Below the pieces are notes generated by a model. That model did not search any database, had not been told where the DNA came from, and worked only from the letters and a program-made list of their open reading frames with translations. A DNA stretch of 64,000 nucleotides from Vitellaria paradoxa (lineage: Eukaryota; Streptophyta; Magnoliopsida; Ericales; Sapotaceae), in assembly GCA_019916065.1 (NCBI GenBank), contig CM034236.1, positions 54,898,690 to 54,962,689 of the forward strand, in the 5' to 3' direction. Below, in pieces: positions 48,496 to 60,299 of the stretch. A program made the position numbers and the translations under genes. The stretch's first letter is position 1; each line of letters starts with the position of its first letter.

Positions 48496-48800
48496 AGTTG
48501 GGGCTTCCACATCGATTATAGAAGGGGCTGGTAGTCAGTATATAAGTGTGAGAAAAAGTCTCATCTTACGAGTTAGTTTGAAGAATGAGAGAAGGCTAAA
48601 ACCACCCAATAACTGATGTTACCATCAAACTTAGTTTATTGGGAGGAATAGATTGTTTAGGTTTATCATCAAATCTTAGTCTATCAGGAAAAACGGATTG
48701 TCGTTTCCTTTGACCCAAGATCCAATATATGAAACGAGAGATTGTTGGGGAGACTGTTAGAGTTTTCACATCGATTGTGAAAGGGACTGATAGTCAAGAG
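48496..48800 (+). mobile_element. Degenerate TRIM-like or LTR fragment
   Basis: The phrase ttccacatcgattatagaag (48508) with ggctggtagtca and tatataagtgtgag resembles the LTR of small plant LTR elements. A second partial copy (ttttcacatcgattgtgaaa, near 48766) follows a purine stretch ggggaga. The order LTR, short interior, polypurine tract, LTR suggests a TRIM, but no intact primer-binding site was found. Confidence 0.5.
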
Positions 48801-50207
48801 AGACCACCAAACAAATTTATTCAAACGAAACTATTCATCTTTAAAAAAAATATGATTTAATAGTTAAGTTTCAAAACATAAAAAATTACTTAAATCATAA
48901 TTTTTTTACAAATTTTTAGAATTCCAAACTCACCCTAAATAATTAGAAAAAGCTACAAAATTTTCAAATGGAGCTTTAATTTTGTGCACCTAATTCTCGT
49001 GAGTTTAGAAAATAGACGGTTATGTGCGTGGGTTTCCTGTAAAAAAGCTGGTGCCCTGCAGAAATTAACTGTCCTTCCTTGTCGTAATCTAGCCAGCCGG
49101 ATGCAATGTTTTCGTTCTAAATAAATAATAAAAAATTTTATAAATTTTTATTAATTTTATATTACATTAATTTTTTTTAGTGCACGTATTATAAATTTTT
49201 AATTTATCTCAATTTATCTTACTCTAAACTCGTAAAAAAAAAGCCAAACAACTAAGATTTCACTGTGACCCACGTCGGATTCAAAAAATTCCTCAACAGA
49301 GCCGTGTTACGACCACCGATTCCTGTTTGCCGTGTGCATGGAATCATTGAAATTGTACCACCATTAGTCATTGAGATTGAAGAATTATGTAATGAGTGTA
49401 ATCAAAAGTAATAATATTAGATATATGATATTATAAAATAATAGTACGATTCAAATATAGAACTATAACGATACATAGAATACGATATGAAAAAAATTAA
49501 ATGTGAATATCTTTAACTCTAAATTGTAATGATTTAATTTGATTTTAAAATAAATAAATTAATTAGCACCAGTATTAGATTTTGAAATATTTAAATAAAA
49601 ATATAATTATGCACAGCCAACATTAACTGTTAATTAATTTGGCCTTTTTATTTTTTTGACTTATATGATTTTTTTTAACTAAAATTTGAATTTATTTATT
49701 TTTAATAATTTTTAAACATTATTTATATTAAAATATAAAGTTACAAAAAAATGATTTCAAATTGGAGAATTCGCAAAAGCGTAAAAAAAAAATTGACCTT
49801 TTTCATCGGTATGTGATTAATTATTTTTTCATATTTAAGTATTTTTTTACAATTTATTTTTTAAAATTATGATTAATCTGTTTAAACGTTACTAAGCAAA
49901 ATAAATAAATAAAAATTTAATAAAAATTATATAAGACGAAAGAATAATTTGGGGGGGGGGGGGGGGAGACGACTGCCCTTTGCTTCACAAATTAAATTGT
50001 CGATATATGGTGTATCGAGACCGTTTGGTCATTGCAGACTATGACTGTTAGATTGTACGATAAAGGATTTTTGATAATTTTTTTTTGTGCTGATATTACA
50101 TTAAAATTTTAGCTAAATATTGATAATTTTTTAGAATTTAAAAAAATACTGTTAGTTAAGTAATACTCTTTAAAAAGTGCTTTTAAATTAATTTTTTTAA
50201 GATAAGA

Positions 50208-50259
50208 AAGTACTATTTGAAAGAGTGTTTTTAAAAAACGTTCTTCCAAATAGTACTTT
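50208..50259. repeat. Tight hairpin with 26-bp arms
   Basis: The left arm aagtactatttgaaagagtg and the right arm, read on the other strand (aagtactatttggaagaacg), match with few differences and almost no loop. The flanks contain further ttttaaaa-type partial copies. Confidence 0.75.
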
Positions 50260-51591
50260 TTTAAAAATACTATTTCAAAAGGTGTTTTTTTAAATACATC
50301 ATTTAAAAGAACGTTTTCAACCTAATTAAGAATTTTACACATGGAGAAAGTATATATACAAATGCATATGTTATATATTATATACAAATGTGATTAACTG
50401 TACACAGAGAATACATAGGGTCTTTTCTTTTTTGTCCTAATTTTTTTGATTTTTGAAATTACTGAGTTAAAATTGTTGGAAAAAAATGTTAGGTTAAATT
50501 ATTTTTGGCCCTAGGAAGAAAAATTATTGGGTTAAAATTATTTTTTTCCTTTTTTACAAATTGTTGGGTTTTTTTTTTTTTTTTTTGGGACAAATTCTCC
50601 TATAGCCTTTGAAGATTTCTGGAAAAATTCTCTGTAACTTAAGGTAAAATCTTACAATTTTTAATTCTAAAGTTAATTTCAAAATATAAAATTAAAACAA
50701 TGTAGGTCTTAATTAGTTATTAATTATTTATTTGAATTTTTCTAGCAAAATCCTAGTATTTCTCTATTATAAATTTTTTTTAACTGAATTTTTGTATATT
50801 ATTTAACTTGTAATTTTTAATTTTTTTAATAGCATTGAGCATTTCTTTTTGAAAGTATGTATTCTATATTAAATGTAAATATTAGATGAATATATTGTGT
50901 ATGATTGCTTTCAAAAACTTTTAGTATCTTCTCAACTTGAATATTTTTATTTTTTAATTTAAATATTTATTATATAAATATATTGATATTATACTATTTT
51001 AATGAAATTTACATGAATAAAAGTAAAATATTTAAATTTTTTATTCTCGCTAAATGTAATAAAATAAAGTTAATATTTAATTTATAACAATCTGATAAAA
51101 ATTATAACTATGTTAAAAATATTTTTTAAAATGATACTTTAAAAAACACATTTTGAAAAAGTGTATTTGAAAATGCGTTTTTTAACAACACTCCTTAAGT
51201 CTGCTAATAATATTTTTTTGAATATTAAAAAACATCAATATGTAGTCAAATTTTACTTAAAATATAAGAAAAAAAAATTCTATTTTTGACATGGATTGAG
51301 ATTGTACAGTCATGTGGGTCGAAATTATACAGTGACGTCACCGGTGGTATTTTCTTCTTCCTGTGGAACGGTTAACATTAAGAAAATATATATACATATA
51401 TATATACGCTTTAAAATTTTCAATGGTTTCTCGTCTTAAACAGTGGGTGAAATTTGTCAGATTCATTGGGCCCCACACTTGGTTTGGTGAATTCTGAAAG
51501 TAGTCCTAGACTCTCCATCGATCCATCTATTTATTCCTCTCAAAGCCTCTCCTCATTTCCTCACAACCCCCTTCCATTTCCAGGTTCATCA

Positions 51592-51615
51592 TCTTCTTCT
51601 TCTTCTTCTTATTCG
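51592..51615 (+). promoter_or_regulatory. CT-rich leader tract of the expansin gene
   Basis: A tcttcttcttcttcttctta run lies about 95 bases upstream of the ATG. Pyrimidine-rich leaders are common in strongly expressed plant genes. A ttgtgcag just before the ATG may be an acceptor of a leader intron. Confidence 0.4.
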
Positions 51616-51706
51616 TAACTATCTTTTTTCCTTACCTCTTTTAGCACGCTAGCTAAAAGAAATGCTCAGAATCAGAAATTAAAGCTCTTTGTTTTGTGCA
51701 GGAAAA

Positions 51707-53931
51707 ATGGCACTCATTGGGATATTATTAGCAGGCTTCTTCTCCATGGTTGCATCCGTTGATGGGTATTACGGGGGTTGGACTAATGCTCATGCTACCT
51801 TCTACGGCGGAGGTGATGCTTCTGGGACAATGGGTATGTCTCACAGCTTCATTACTGCCTATATATAAAATATATATAAATATATTTGAATTTGTATTTG
51901 TATTTAATTGCTTGTGTAGTTTTTCGTTTAATGAACTTTTTGAAAATTAATTAATGTTTTGCAGGTGGAGCTTGTGGGTATGGAAACCTATACAGCCAAG
52001 GGTATGGGACAAGCACAGCAGCATTGAGCACTGCACTCTTCGACAATGGTTTGAGCTGCGGGTCATGTTATCAGATTAGGTGTGTGAACGATCCGCAGTG
52101 GTGCCTCCCGGGCGTCATTACCGTCACCGCCACCAACTTCTGCCCTCCCGGCGGTTGGTGCGACCCTCCAAACCTCCACTTTGATCTCTCTCAGCCTGTC
52201 TTCCTCCACATTGCTCAATACAGGGCTGGGATTGTCCCCGTGGCTTTCAGAAGGTAGGTATTTGATTGGATCACAGCAATTATATAGCTATTTTACACAT
52301 ACAGAGAAATGCTTGTTAGGCTCTGTGCTGATTCACCCATTCATCATTCCAGACTTTCTGTTCGGGTCTAAGGTAGGACCCACCACATGGTTTAAAAAAA
52401 AAAAAAAAAAAAGTTACGTTTACGACATTTTTTTTAACATTATTTTACAACATTAAAAACGAGGTCGTTTTATATCAGTATATCACCTGAATCTTACACC
52501 CTCTCTCTGATACATTTTTTACACTATACTAGTCATGATTGATCATGATCAGTGTATTTTTATACTATACTAATTATGATCCGTTGTGACCAATTCATTT
52601 TAAATATTATAAAATAATGTTAAAAAAAAAATATTATAAATGTAACATTGCTCTTTTAAAAATTGCCGGCTACCGTTACATTTTCAGACCGCTTCATTTT
52701 TGTTAATTTCCCGTTTTGCTCCATTCTGATTAAATCCCTATTTTTTTCCGTTCCACCTCTCTTACAGTTGACTATAATCTCGTCTGGCTCATTATATATC
52801 CCTTTTTATTTGGATTCAAAGTGCTTAACTTCTAACAAATAAACTGACATTATCGTTTTGTTTGGCACCATTAAAAATTATCAAAACTCACAAATTTTAA
52901 TTACTTTTTTGTATTTTTCTTCAATCAAAATTTTTCATATTTCAACTTTATGTCATATATTTTTACTTTTATTGTACTTTTTATTTCATTTTTGTCAACT
53001 AAACACTTCCTATGCGATCAATCTCACCTGTATTTATACTATCTATTTATTAATGGATGATTTTGCCCCTATCTTTACTCCAAAAGCTAACTTAAAAGAC
53101 GAGAATTTTCTTCACGCTTATAAATTGGTCACTAGTTCTTTTCAAAACTAATATGAAAAATGCACAAAGTCAGACAAAGCGACAATCCATTTCTTTTGGT
53201 GGGCTGAGATTAGTAAATTTGTGCTTTGATACCAGTGATGAATAGTCTTGAGCTTATCACACTTATAAATTGACTACTAATTCCTTCTAAAACTAATATG
53301 AAAAACTCACAAAGTCAGACAAAGCGAAAATTCATTTCTTTTGGTGGGTTGAGATTAATAAACTTGCGCTTTGATACCAATGATGAATAGTCTTAAGCCT
53401 ATCTCAAACTAAAAACTAGTTCGAGTGAGATTTTTTCTCACGTTTGTAAACTGACTACCAACTCTTTTTACAACTTACGTGGGAAATCCAGCATTTGTTT
53501 GCATAACAGAGTACGTCCCACCAAAACGAAGGTAGGATATCAAAAATTAGCACCACTCAATGCATGTATTTAGTTTGTCTCAACAGGGTGTTAAAGGTCA
53601 TTTTCCTTTCATCTATATATGTAGGGTACCCTGCAGGAGAAGGGGAGGTATTAGGTTCACCATCAATGGCCACTCCTACTTCAACCTTGTCCTTGTCACT
53701 AACGTTGGCGGTGCCGGGGATGTGCATGCTGTGGCGATCAAGGGGTCGAGAACAGGGTGGCAACCAATGTCGAGGAACTGGGGCCAGAACTGGCAGAGCA
53801 ACAGCTACCTTAACGGACAAAGCCTATCTTTCAAGGTTACTACAAGCGACGGTCGCTCCGTGGTCTCTTACAATGTTGCCCCTTCTAGCTGGTCCTTCGG
53901 CCAGACATTTTCTGGGCGGCAGTTCCGCTAA
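51707..53931 (+). CDS. EXPA: Alpha-expansin
   Basis: Three exons, 51707-51833, 51965-52253 and 53625-53931, give 240 residues, close to the usual 250. Residues 1-20 form a signal peptide ([20 protein letters not shown]). The GH45-like domain shows [20 protein letters not shown], the conserved Cys set ([25 protein letters not shown]) and the HFD motif ([10 protein letters not shown]). The C-terminal binding domain shows [23 protein letters not shown]-like [10 protein letters not shown], four Trp and [12 protein letters not shown]. Expansins act in the cell wall, loosening cellulose-hemicellulose contacts during acid growth without hydrolysis. Between NFCPP and GGWC the short ALPNNNG-type segment found in many EXPAs is missing, as in the EXPA11-like form I recall. 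The subclass is not certain. Confidence 0.95.
52254..53624 (+). other. Expansin intron 2 with repeats
   Basis: A 1.37-kb intron, much longer than intron 1 (131 bp). It holds a MITE-like AT-rich stretch (about 52855-53000) and a 145-bp tandem repeat (53112-53480). Confidence 0.75.
53112..53480 (-). repeat. 145-bp tandem repeat of LTR origin inside expansin intron 2
   Basis: Two nearly full units share actaatatgaaaaa, cacaaagtcagacaaagcga (53163 and 53308), catttcttttggtggg and ctttgatacca-tgatgaatagtc. A third, partial and more diverged unit follows. On the minus strand the units contain tggtatcaaagc, close to an initiator-tRNA primer-binding site. The source therefore looks like a small LTR (TRIM-type) element. 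Confidence 0.75.
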
Positions 53932-54986
53932 GAATTCCCATTAATCCCCAGCTTAGCCGTCTGCATGGATCTATATAGCTATAGTGTGGCAAGTTTATAG
54001 TGTGATTCTGAGTGTCAATTTGGGTAGTTCAATTGAGCAGGAATATATATATATATTAAGATATCAAAATGGCCCTCTTCGTTTTCTAGAGAGAGAGAGA
54101 GAGAATGAATGTATATGTGAAAGACATATTCGCACTGCATTATGAGGTGATTTTAATAAACTTGAGCAGAATTTGTACCTGTTCTTCCAATTAATCACTA
54201 TATTGAGAAATGTCACCTGTATATATATAGCTCCAGTTTTTTTGGCCGTGTGTGTGTTTCTGTAATGAATCTATACTATATTAAATTATCCAAAAAAAAA
54301 AAAGGAATATATACTATATTAGCCAAAACAAATTTGCATATACAAAAGTTCTGATAGAAAATGCTATGAAAAGTTGTGACTGGTGTCGAATGTATGAATT
54401 GTACTGTGTTGATTAGATCAGACAATGCTGATTGCAGAGACCCTCAAGAGTTCTGATTGCCAAAATAAATTTTGAAGAGTTGTGATCGGTGTTAATTTTT
54501 TTTTTTTTTAAATACTTTCACTCAATTCCTTTGCATAGCACAAATACCACATGCACAAACAAAAAACTTGAAAGATCTATATTGTATACTTACACATAGC
54601 ATAAATGATAATAAAGATGAGATCGGCACTCTCCCTATCTAGTCACAATTGCCCAATCTAGCTAAATAAATGATCCTAATATGAATTCCATGCAAATGAC
54701 CAGTCCAAATTTAGCAGTCAAAATTAAGAATGCCTAATGGCACGATTCGTGTGTACACACACACACACATACATCCACTTAGGGCAAGAACGGTCAAGTG
54801 TCCTTTCTTTCTTTTTTTTTTTTTTTTTGGGTAAAATTACAAAAGCACTTCTAGTATTTTAACGTTATCACAAAAACTACTACTAACCCCAAAACTATTC
54901 AAAATTTTCAAACTTTGTGTTTGTTAGTTTTGGCTTAATAAAATTTAATTTTTTTTATTTTGCATAAATTAAATTTAAGATATCAG

Positions 54987-55318
54987 GATGGCATTTGATT
55001 TACTTTTCTATTTTCTATTTTTTATTTTTGGTGTTAAAAATTTCAAAACGAGGAACTAGAAAATGCTCCATTTTCTTTATTTTGAAATTTTCTTTGTTTT
55101 TTTTTTTGTTAAAAATTTTCAAAATTACTTTTTACCATTTTTCATTTCATGTGTAAGCATATTTTTTATTTTCGAAAATAAATTTTGAAAATACAAGTAA
55201 CTAAATGAGTTTTAAACTGTTTTTCTTATTTTTAAAAGCACAAAATAAAAAATAACCTCAAAACAGAAAACAAAAACAGAAAATAAAAAATAGAAAAAAC
55301 AAACCAAATGACTCCTAA
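54987..55318. mobile_element. Foldback MITE-like repeat, family B copy
   Basis: The left end is catttgatttacttttctat and the right end on the other strand is catttggtttgttttttcta. Internal arms are rich in attttc/gaaaat, and the layout matches 3063-3395. Confidence 0.6.
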
Positions 55319-55872
55319 TGTTTTTAAATTTTGATTTTTTTTTTTACTGTGCATAAATGAAATCTTGGACTATAATTGATTTTATGTTTGTTAATTGTGT
55401 TCCACTTTGATAAACTAATTAGTTTAATTTAAAATAGGTCTAATTTTAATTTTTAGTTTTTTTTTTTTTATTTTAAGAATATGTTGAGATACTAATAATT
55501 AAAAGGAAAGGTTAATAAGCAAAACCATCTTCAATGAATTCGATGAGATTTTTAACATAGATTTAATAAAAAAAAAATCATCATTAAGTAACGAGCTTTC
55601 AAGGAAAGCAAAATCGTTAATTGTGCCTCTTAAAAAAAAGTTCTGCGTCCAGTCCAGTCGACTCCTGTTTGCAAAGAAAACAGGTGGTCGTAACTAGCCA
55701 TAGGGCCTTGACCAGAGTGGATACCCTACGTGCGTGCCCATTATACAACAATATCTTCACAATATCACGAGCGTAGGGCCCTTTGACTATGACCCTTCAA
55801 CGGCTGTTTATTAAGTGCTGTATTGTAGGTTCGCACTTCCTCTGGGTTCTACGTAATTTTGCTTCTCCTTTT

Positions 55873-56030
55873 AGGGTTTGTTTGGAGTAAGAAAAAATGA
55901 GATAAATTGTGATTTGAGGAGAGTTCGTAATACGTGCAGTGAGAAAAAAAAATTAATGTGATATAAAGTTAACAGAAATTTATAGAAATTTTTGAAGATT
56001 TTTAATAAATTTTTACAAATCAAACGGACC
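55873..56030. mobile_element. MITE-like family A copy
   Basis: Starts agggtttgtttggagtaaga and ends caaatcaaacggaccct, with the shared middle cgtaatacgtgcagtgagaa. Confidence 0.6.
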
Positions 56031-57557
56031 CTTAATCTCCCTGTCGGCAAACTGAAAATTAACGGTATATATTGAAAGCCCAGATGACCCAACCAGTAAA
56101 TTATACATATATATATATATATATGCTGGTATATGGTAATCACGTCAGAGTGATGGCCCCTCGTACTAAGACGAGGCTGAAGTGATTTCGAAAACACTTC
56201 TTGTTTGCCTTAACGTTGATAATTTATTTATATTTTTAACAAATATTTAATTAAAATATAAATTGGAGGGTCCAATCTGAACCAGACAAGTGGCGAGCAA
56301 CCATATTATTGGTATTTCACGACTGTAATGCAGAACGTGAAGAGGCAGTAACTACCTTGCACCCTACTCCTTTGCCTACGATTCAGTCTTGTTCTTCACC
56401 ATCAGGTATGGCTCGACCACTCAAGATGATATTCCTGAGTGTATCTCAGGCTTATATAAACCATAAGATGCAAATGGAAAAGATTAGACACTATTTTATT
56501 TTATTTTATGTTACTATTATTTTATTATTATTATTTTTTTACACTTTGTAGTGTAAATATGAATGAAGAAAGCAACAAAAAAATAAGAAATCAAAATAAA
56601 GAATTTAACGTGATTCGATTAGATTGTTTACATTCACGACAGTTGAAATATTTTTTTTTTATTAATCACATAACTCAACACAGTGTCTTTTATTTTTTTT
56701 CATTCTTAACGAGACTAACTTAATTGTTGAAGGGGTATTCGGCTATATTGTATCCGACTAACAATACTTTTAAGTGATTAAACAAAAAAGACAAAAGTAA
56801 CGATCAATGTCATAAATTCACATTCTCTTTAAAATATTGATTAGACAATTCATCTTAGGCAATTTATACTTTTTTTAACACTCCACAAATAAAATTATTT
56901 TTTAAAAAAATATTTTACATTGAAATGAGAAATAGACCATTAGTCGACACATAATTGCACTTCAACGTCACTTTTAGAAATCAGATCATAGAATGCTTAA
57001 TTTAGCTTAAACGCAAAGAATTCCATCACTCTCAATAGAATGTCTACCACGCACTTCATGCAGAATTCTGAACGCACTCCAGATAAGCACATGAGCTGTA
57101 CTCCACTAATGGGAGGTTCATTCATCCAAGACTCGTCCCCCGGACATCACATTTCGGTGAGGTCTTCCGTTGATATCGCTGCATGCTCTCCATTGCTGGG
57201 GGAAAATTAAATCTAAACTTTTTTCCCCCCCATCAATTTTTGGGACAGAAATGTGGACTTATATGTCTCAGTGTTTCAATGTATGATTCAGGCAAAATGA
57301 CTAATTAACAAGAAAAAGCATGCATGATTGCCTAATAATCTCTACCTGGAAAACGTTACCAATGACAGCCATGCAAGCTGACCACTGAGTATATATATAT
57401 ATATATACACGCGCACACACGTAGTATATCTATTTGCATGCAAGTTTATGCAATACTATTCTAAATTTAAAAAAAAATGATAAACAGAGTTGCAAGTAAT
57501 ATAATTTTGCAATTTTATCTGTCTATATATGAAATTTACAATAAATCTCAGCACATA

Positions 57558-57765
57558 ACCCATCAGAATAGTCCAGCGATTCTTCACATCAACTGTAAAT
57601 TCGAAAGTCCTGAGTTCAAGTCATGCTGGCTGCTACTCTATTTTGCCCGTTACTTGAGTTTTGCAGGTAGGTCCAAGCATTCTCGATTTATCCATCAGTT
57701 ACGCGATTCGTTTATGAACTACAATAAACTGGTACGGGTTTTAGGTTATCAAAAAAAAAAAAAAA
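57558..57765 (+). mobile_element. tRNA-derived SINE with 15-bp target-site duplication
   Basis: An A-box-like tagtccagcga (about 57569), a B-box-like gagttcaagtc (57612-57622) and an A18 tail (57751-57768) are present. Flanking direct repeats aaatctcagcacata (57543-57557) and aaatcccagcacata (57766-57780) differ at one base. Confidence 0.8.
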
Positions 57766-57819
57766 AAATCCCAGCACATAGACAGTTAAAATTTCACAAT
57801 TATGACTTTGCAACTATGG

Positions 57820-57986
57820 GTGTGTTTGGAGTTGTATAAAAGTATATAAAATAAAATAAAATTGTAAAAGTAAATATCTCGTAATTCGTGTCGTGAATGA
57901 AAATTTTAAATTTTATTGTCTCGTAATTCGTATTTATAGAGATTTATAGGATTTTATTTTATTTTGTTTAACTCCAAACGAAGCCT
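57820..57986. mobile_element. MITE-like family A copy
   Basis: Starts gggtgtgtttggagttgtat and ends gtttaactccaaacgaagcc. The ends form a clear inverted pair (gtttggagtt / aactccaaac). Confidence 0.7.
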
Positions 57987-58422
57987 ATGTATAGCAGCTC
58001 CCAAATCCTAATCATCGTAAGAACTGTGGGCAGACCTAGATGGGATTTTTTTGTCATTTTGGTCCCATTCAACATTTGTATGCTCGCATTTTGCTTGCAC
58101 AGTAGTCACAAAGATGAGATGGGTCACTTGTTGAAAAGCCATTAAAATGCAAATTCATAGCCCAGTGGCTCAAACTGGGCCAACATGAGGCAGCCCACCC
58201 AGCCCCTAGATTAAGTCCGAATGGTCATAACTCAAAGGGGTTTTTGGAGGCCGGTCACTATTTATGAACTTATAAAGATTTAAGTCATACCCAAAAATCT
58301 TATTTGTGAATAAGTCACACTTGCAACAAAAAGACCAAAAAGGATATCACGCGTTTTTCACTACATTTCAAAACTGCCAGTTTTATCCGAAAATAGTGCA
58401 CACTTTACTCATAACTTCCGTG

Positions 58423-58586
58423 ACTTTCAATCTTCTTTATAAAGCAAGTAAAACTGATTTTTGGAAACAAAATCAAAACTGTTTGAGAAAAACCTAATTC
58501 CTCGACTTTCCATCTTCTTTACAAAATAAGCAAAACTGATTTTTGGAAACAAAATCAAAACTATTAAGGAAAACAGTACCACATAA
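58423..58586. repeat. 82-bp tandem duplication
   Basis: Two units share gactttc-atcttcttta and aaactgatttttggaaacaa, with the second phrase at 58451 and 58533. Confidence 0.9.
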
Positions 58587-58713
58587 TAAAAAAATACCGC
58601 ATAAAAAATAATACCACATAATAAAACATTATCGCATAAAAACAGTACCACATAATAAAACAGCACCGCGTAAAAAAAACAGTAACTCGTTAAAACAGCA
58701 CCATTCTTTGCAT

Positions 58714-60290
58714 GATATAGTCATGCGGTACTGTTTTTGAACGAGCATGCATCCTAAAAAAAACAGTACCGCAGACATGTGGTACTGTCACACATGCGGT
58801 ACTGTCGGTCATTCGTTTGATATGTGAACTATTTTTGTGTTTACATGTGATGTTTGCATGATAGAGTCGTGCGGTACTGTTTTTGAATGAGCATGCATCT
58901 TAAAAAAAACAGTACCGCAGACATGTGGTACTGTCACACATGCGGTACTGTCGGTTATTCGTTTGATATGTGAACTATTTTTGTGTTTACATGTGATGTT
59001 TGCATGATAGAGTCATGCGGTACTGTTTTTGAACGAGCATGCATCCAAAAAAAACAGTACCGCAGACATGTGGTACTGTCACACATGCGGTACTGTCACA
59101 CATGCGGTACTGTCGGTCATTCGTTTGATATGTGAACTATTTTTTTGTTTACATGTGATATTTGCATGATAGAGTCGTGCGGTACTGTTTTTGAACGAGC
59201 ATGCATCCTAAAAAAAACAGTACCGCAGACATGTGGTACTGTCACACATGCGGTACTGTCGGTTATTCGTTTGATATGTGAACTATTTTTGTGTTTACAT
59301 GTGATGTTTGCATGATAGAGTCGTGCGATACTATTTTTGAACGAGCATGCATCCTAAAAAAAACAGTACCACAGACATGTGGTACTGTCACACATGCGGT
59401 ACTGTCGGTTATTCGTTTGATATGTGAACTATTTTTGTGTTTATATGTGATGTTTGCATGATAGAGTCGTGCGGTACTATTTTTGAACGAGCATACATCC
59501 TAAAAAAAACAGTACCGCAGACATGTGGTACTGTCACACATGCGGTACTGTCGGTCATTTGTTTGATATGTGAACTATTTTTGTGTTTACATGTGATGTT
59601 TGCATGATAGAGTCGTGCGGTACTGTTTTTGAACGAGCATGCATCCTAAAAAAAACAGTACCGCAGACATGTGTTACTGTCACACATGCGGTAATGTCGG
59701 TTATTCGTTTGATATGTGAACTATTTTTGTGTTTACATGTGATGTTTGCATGATAGAGTCATGCGGTACTGTTTTTGAACGAGCATGCATCCTAAAAAAA
59801 ACAGTACCGCAGACATGCGGTACTGTCACACATGCGATACTGTTGGTTATTCGTTTGATATGTGAACTATTTTTGTGTTTACATGTGATGTTTGCATGAT
59901 AGAGTCATGCGGTACTGTTTTTTAACGAGCTTGCATCCTAAAAAAAACAGTACCGCAGACACATGCGGTACTGTCACACATGCGGTACTGTCGGTCATTC
60001 GTTTGATATGTGAACTATTTTTGTGTTTACATGTGATGTTTGCATGATAGAGTCGTGCGGTACTGTTTTTGAACGAGCATGCATCCTAAAAAAAACAGTA
60101 CCGCAGACATGTGATACTATCATACAAGCGGTACTGTCGATTATTCGTTTGATATGTGAACTATTTTTTGTATTTACATATGATGTTTGTATGATAGAGT
60201 CATGCGGTACTGTTTTTGAACGCGGTACTGTTTTTAAACGAGCATGCATCCTAAAAAAAACAGTACCGCAGTCATGTGTTTAAATACGTA
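58714..60290. repeat. 146-bp satellite array, about eleven copies
   Basis: The landmark gatagagtc (gatatagtc in the first copy) recurs near 58715, 58861, 59007, 59169, 59315, 59461, 59607, 59753, 59899, 60047 and 60194. Spacing is 146 bp except for one 162-bp unit with an extra 16-bp segment and two of 147-148. Copies differ by only a few bases. Each unit contains several gcggtactgt blocks in both orientations. Confidence 0.95.
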
Positions 60291-60299
60291 ATCCAAATC

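Larger units (their letters stand above)
46420..51380. other. Gene-free AT-rich spacer
   Basis: No coding sequence was recognised. It contains a family-A MITE-like copy (about 46420-46567), a degenerate TRIM-like element (about 48496-48800), another family-A-like stretch (about 49120-49240), a G16 run (49951-49966) and a near-perfect hairpin (50208-50259). The right end holds the expansin promoter. Confidence 0.55.
53932..57540. other. Spacer downstream of expansin
   Basis: The first 300 bases hold expansin 3' sequence with TA and GA tracts. A foldback family-B copy lies at about 54987-55318 and a family-A MITE-like copy at about 55873-56030. A stretch near 56570-56640 (aacgtgattcg) resembles LTR-retrotransposon debris. 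No conserved protein was recognised. Confidence 0.5.
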
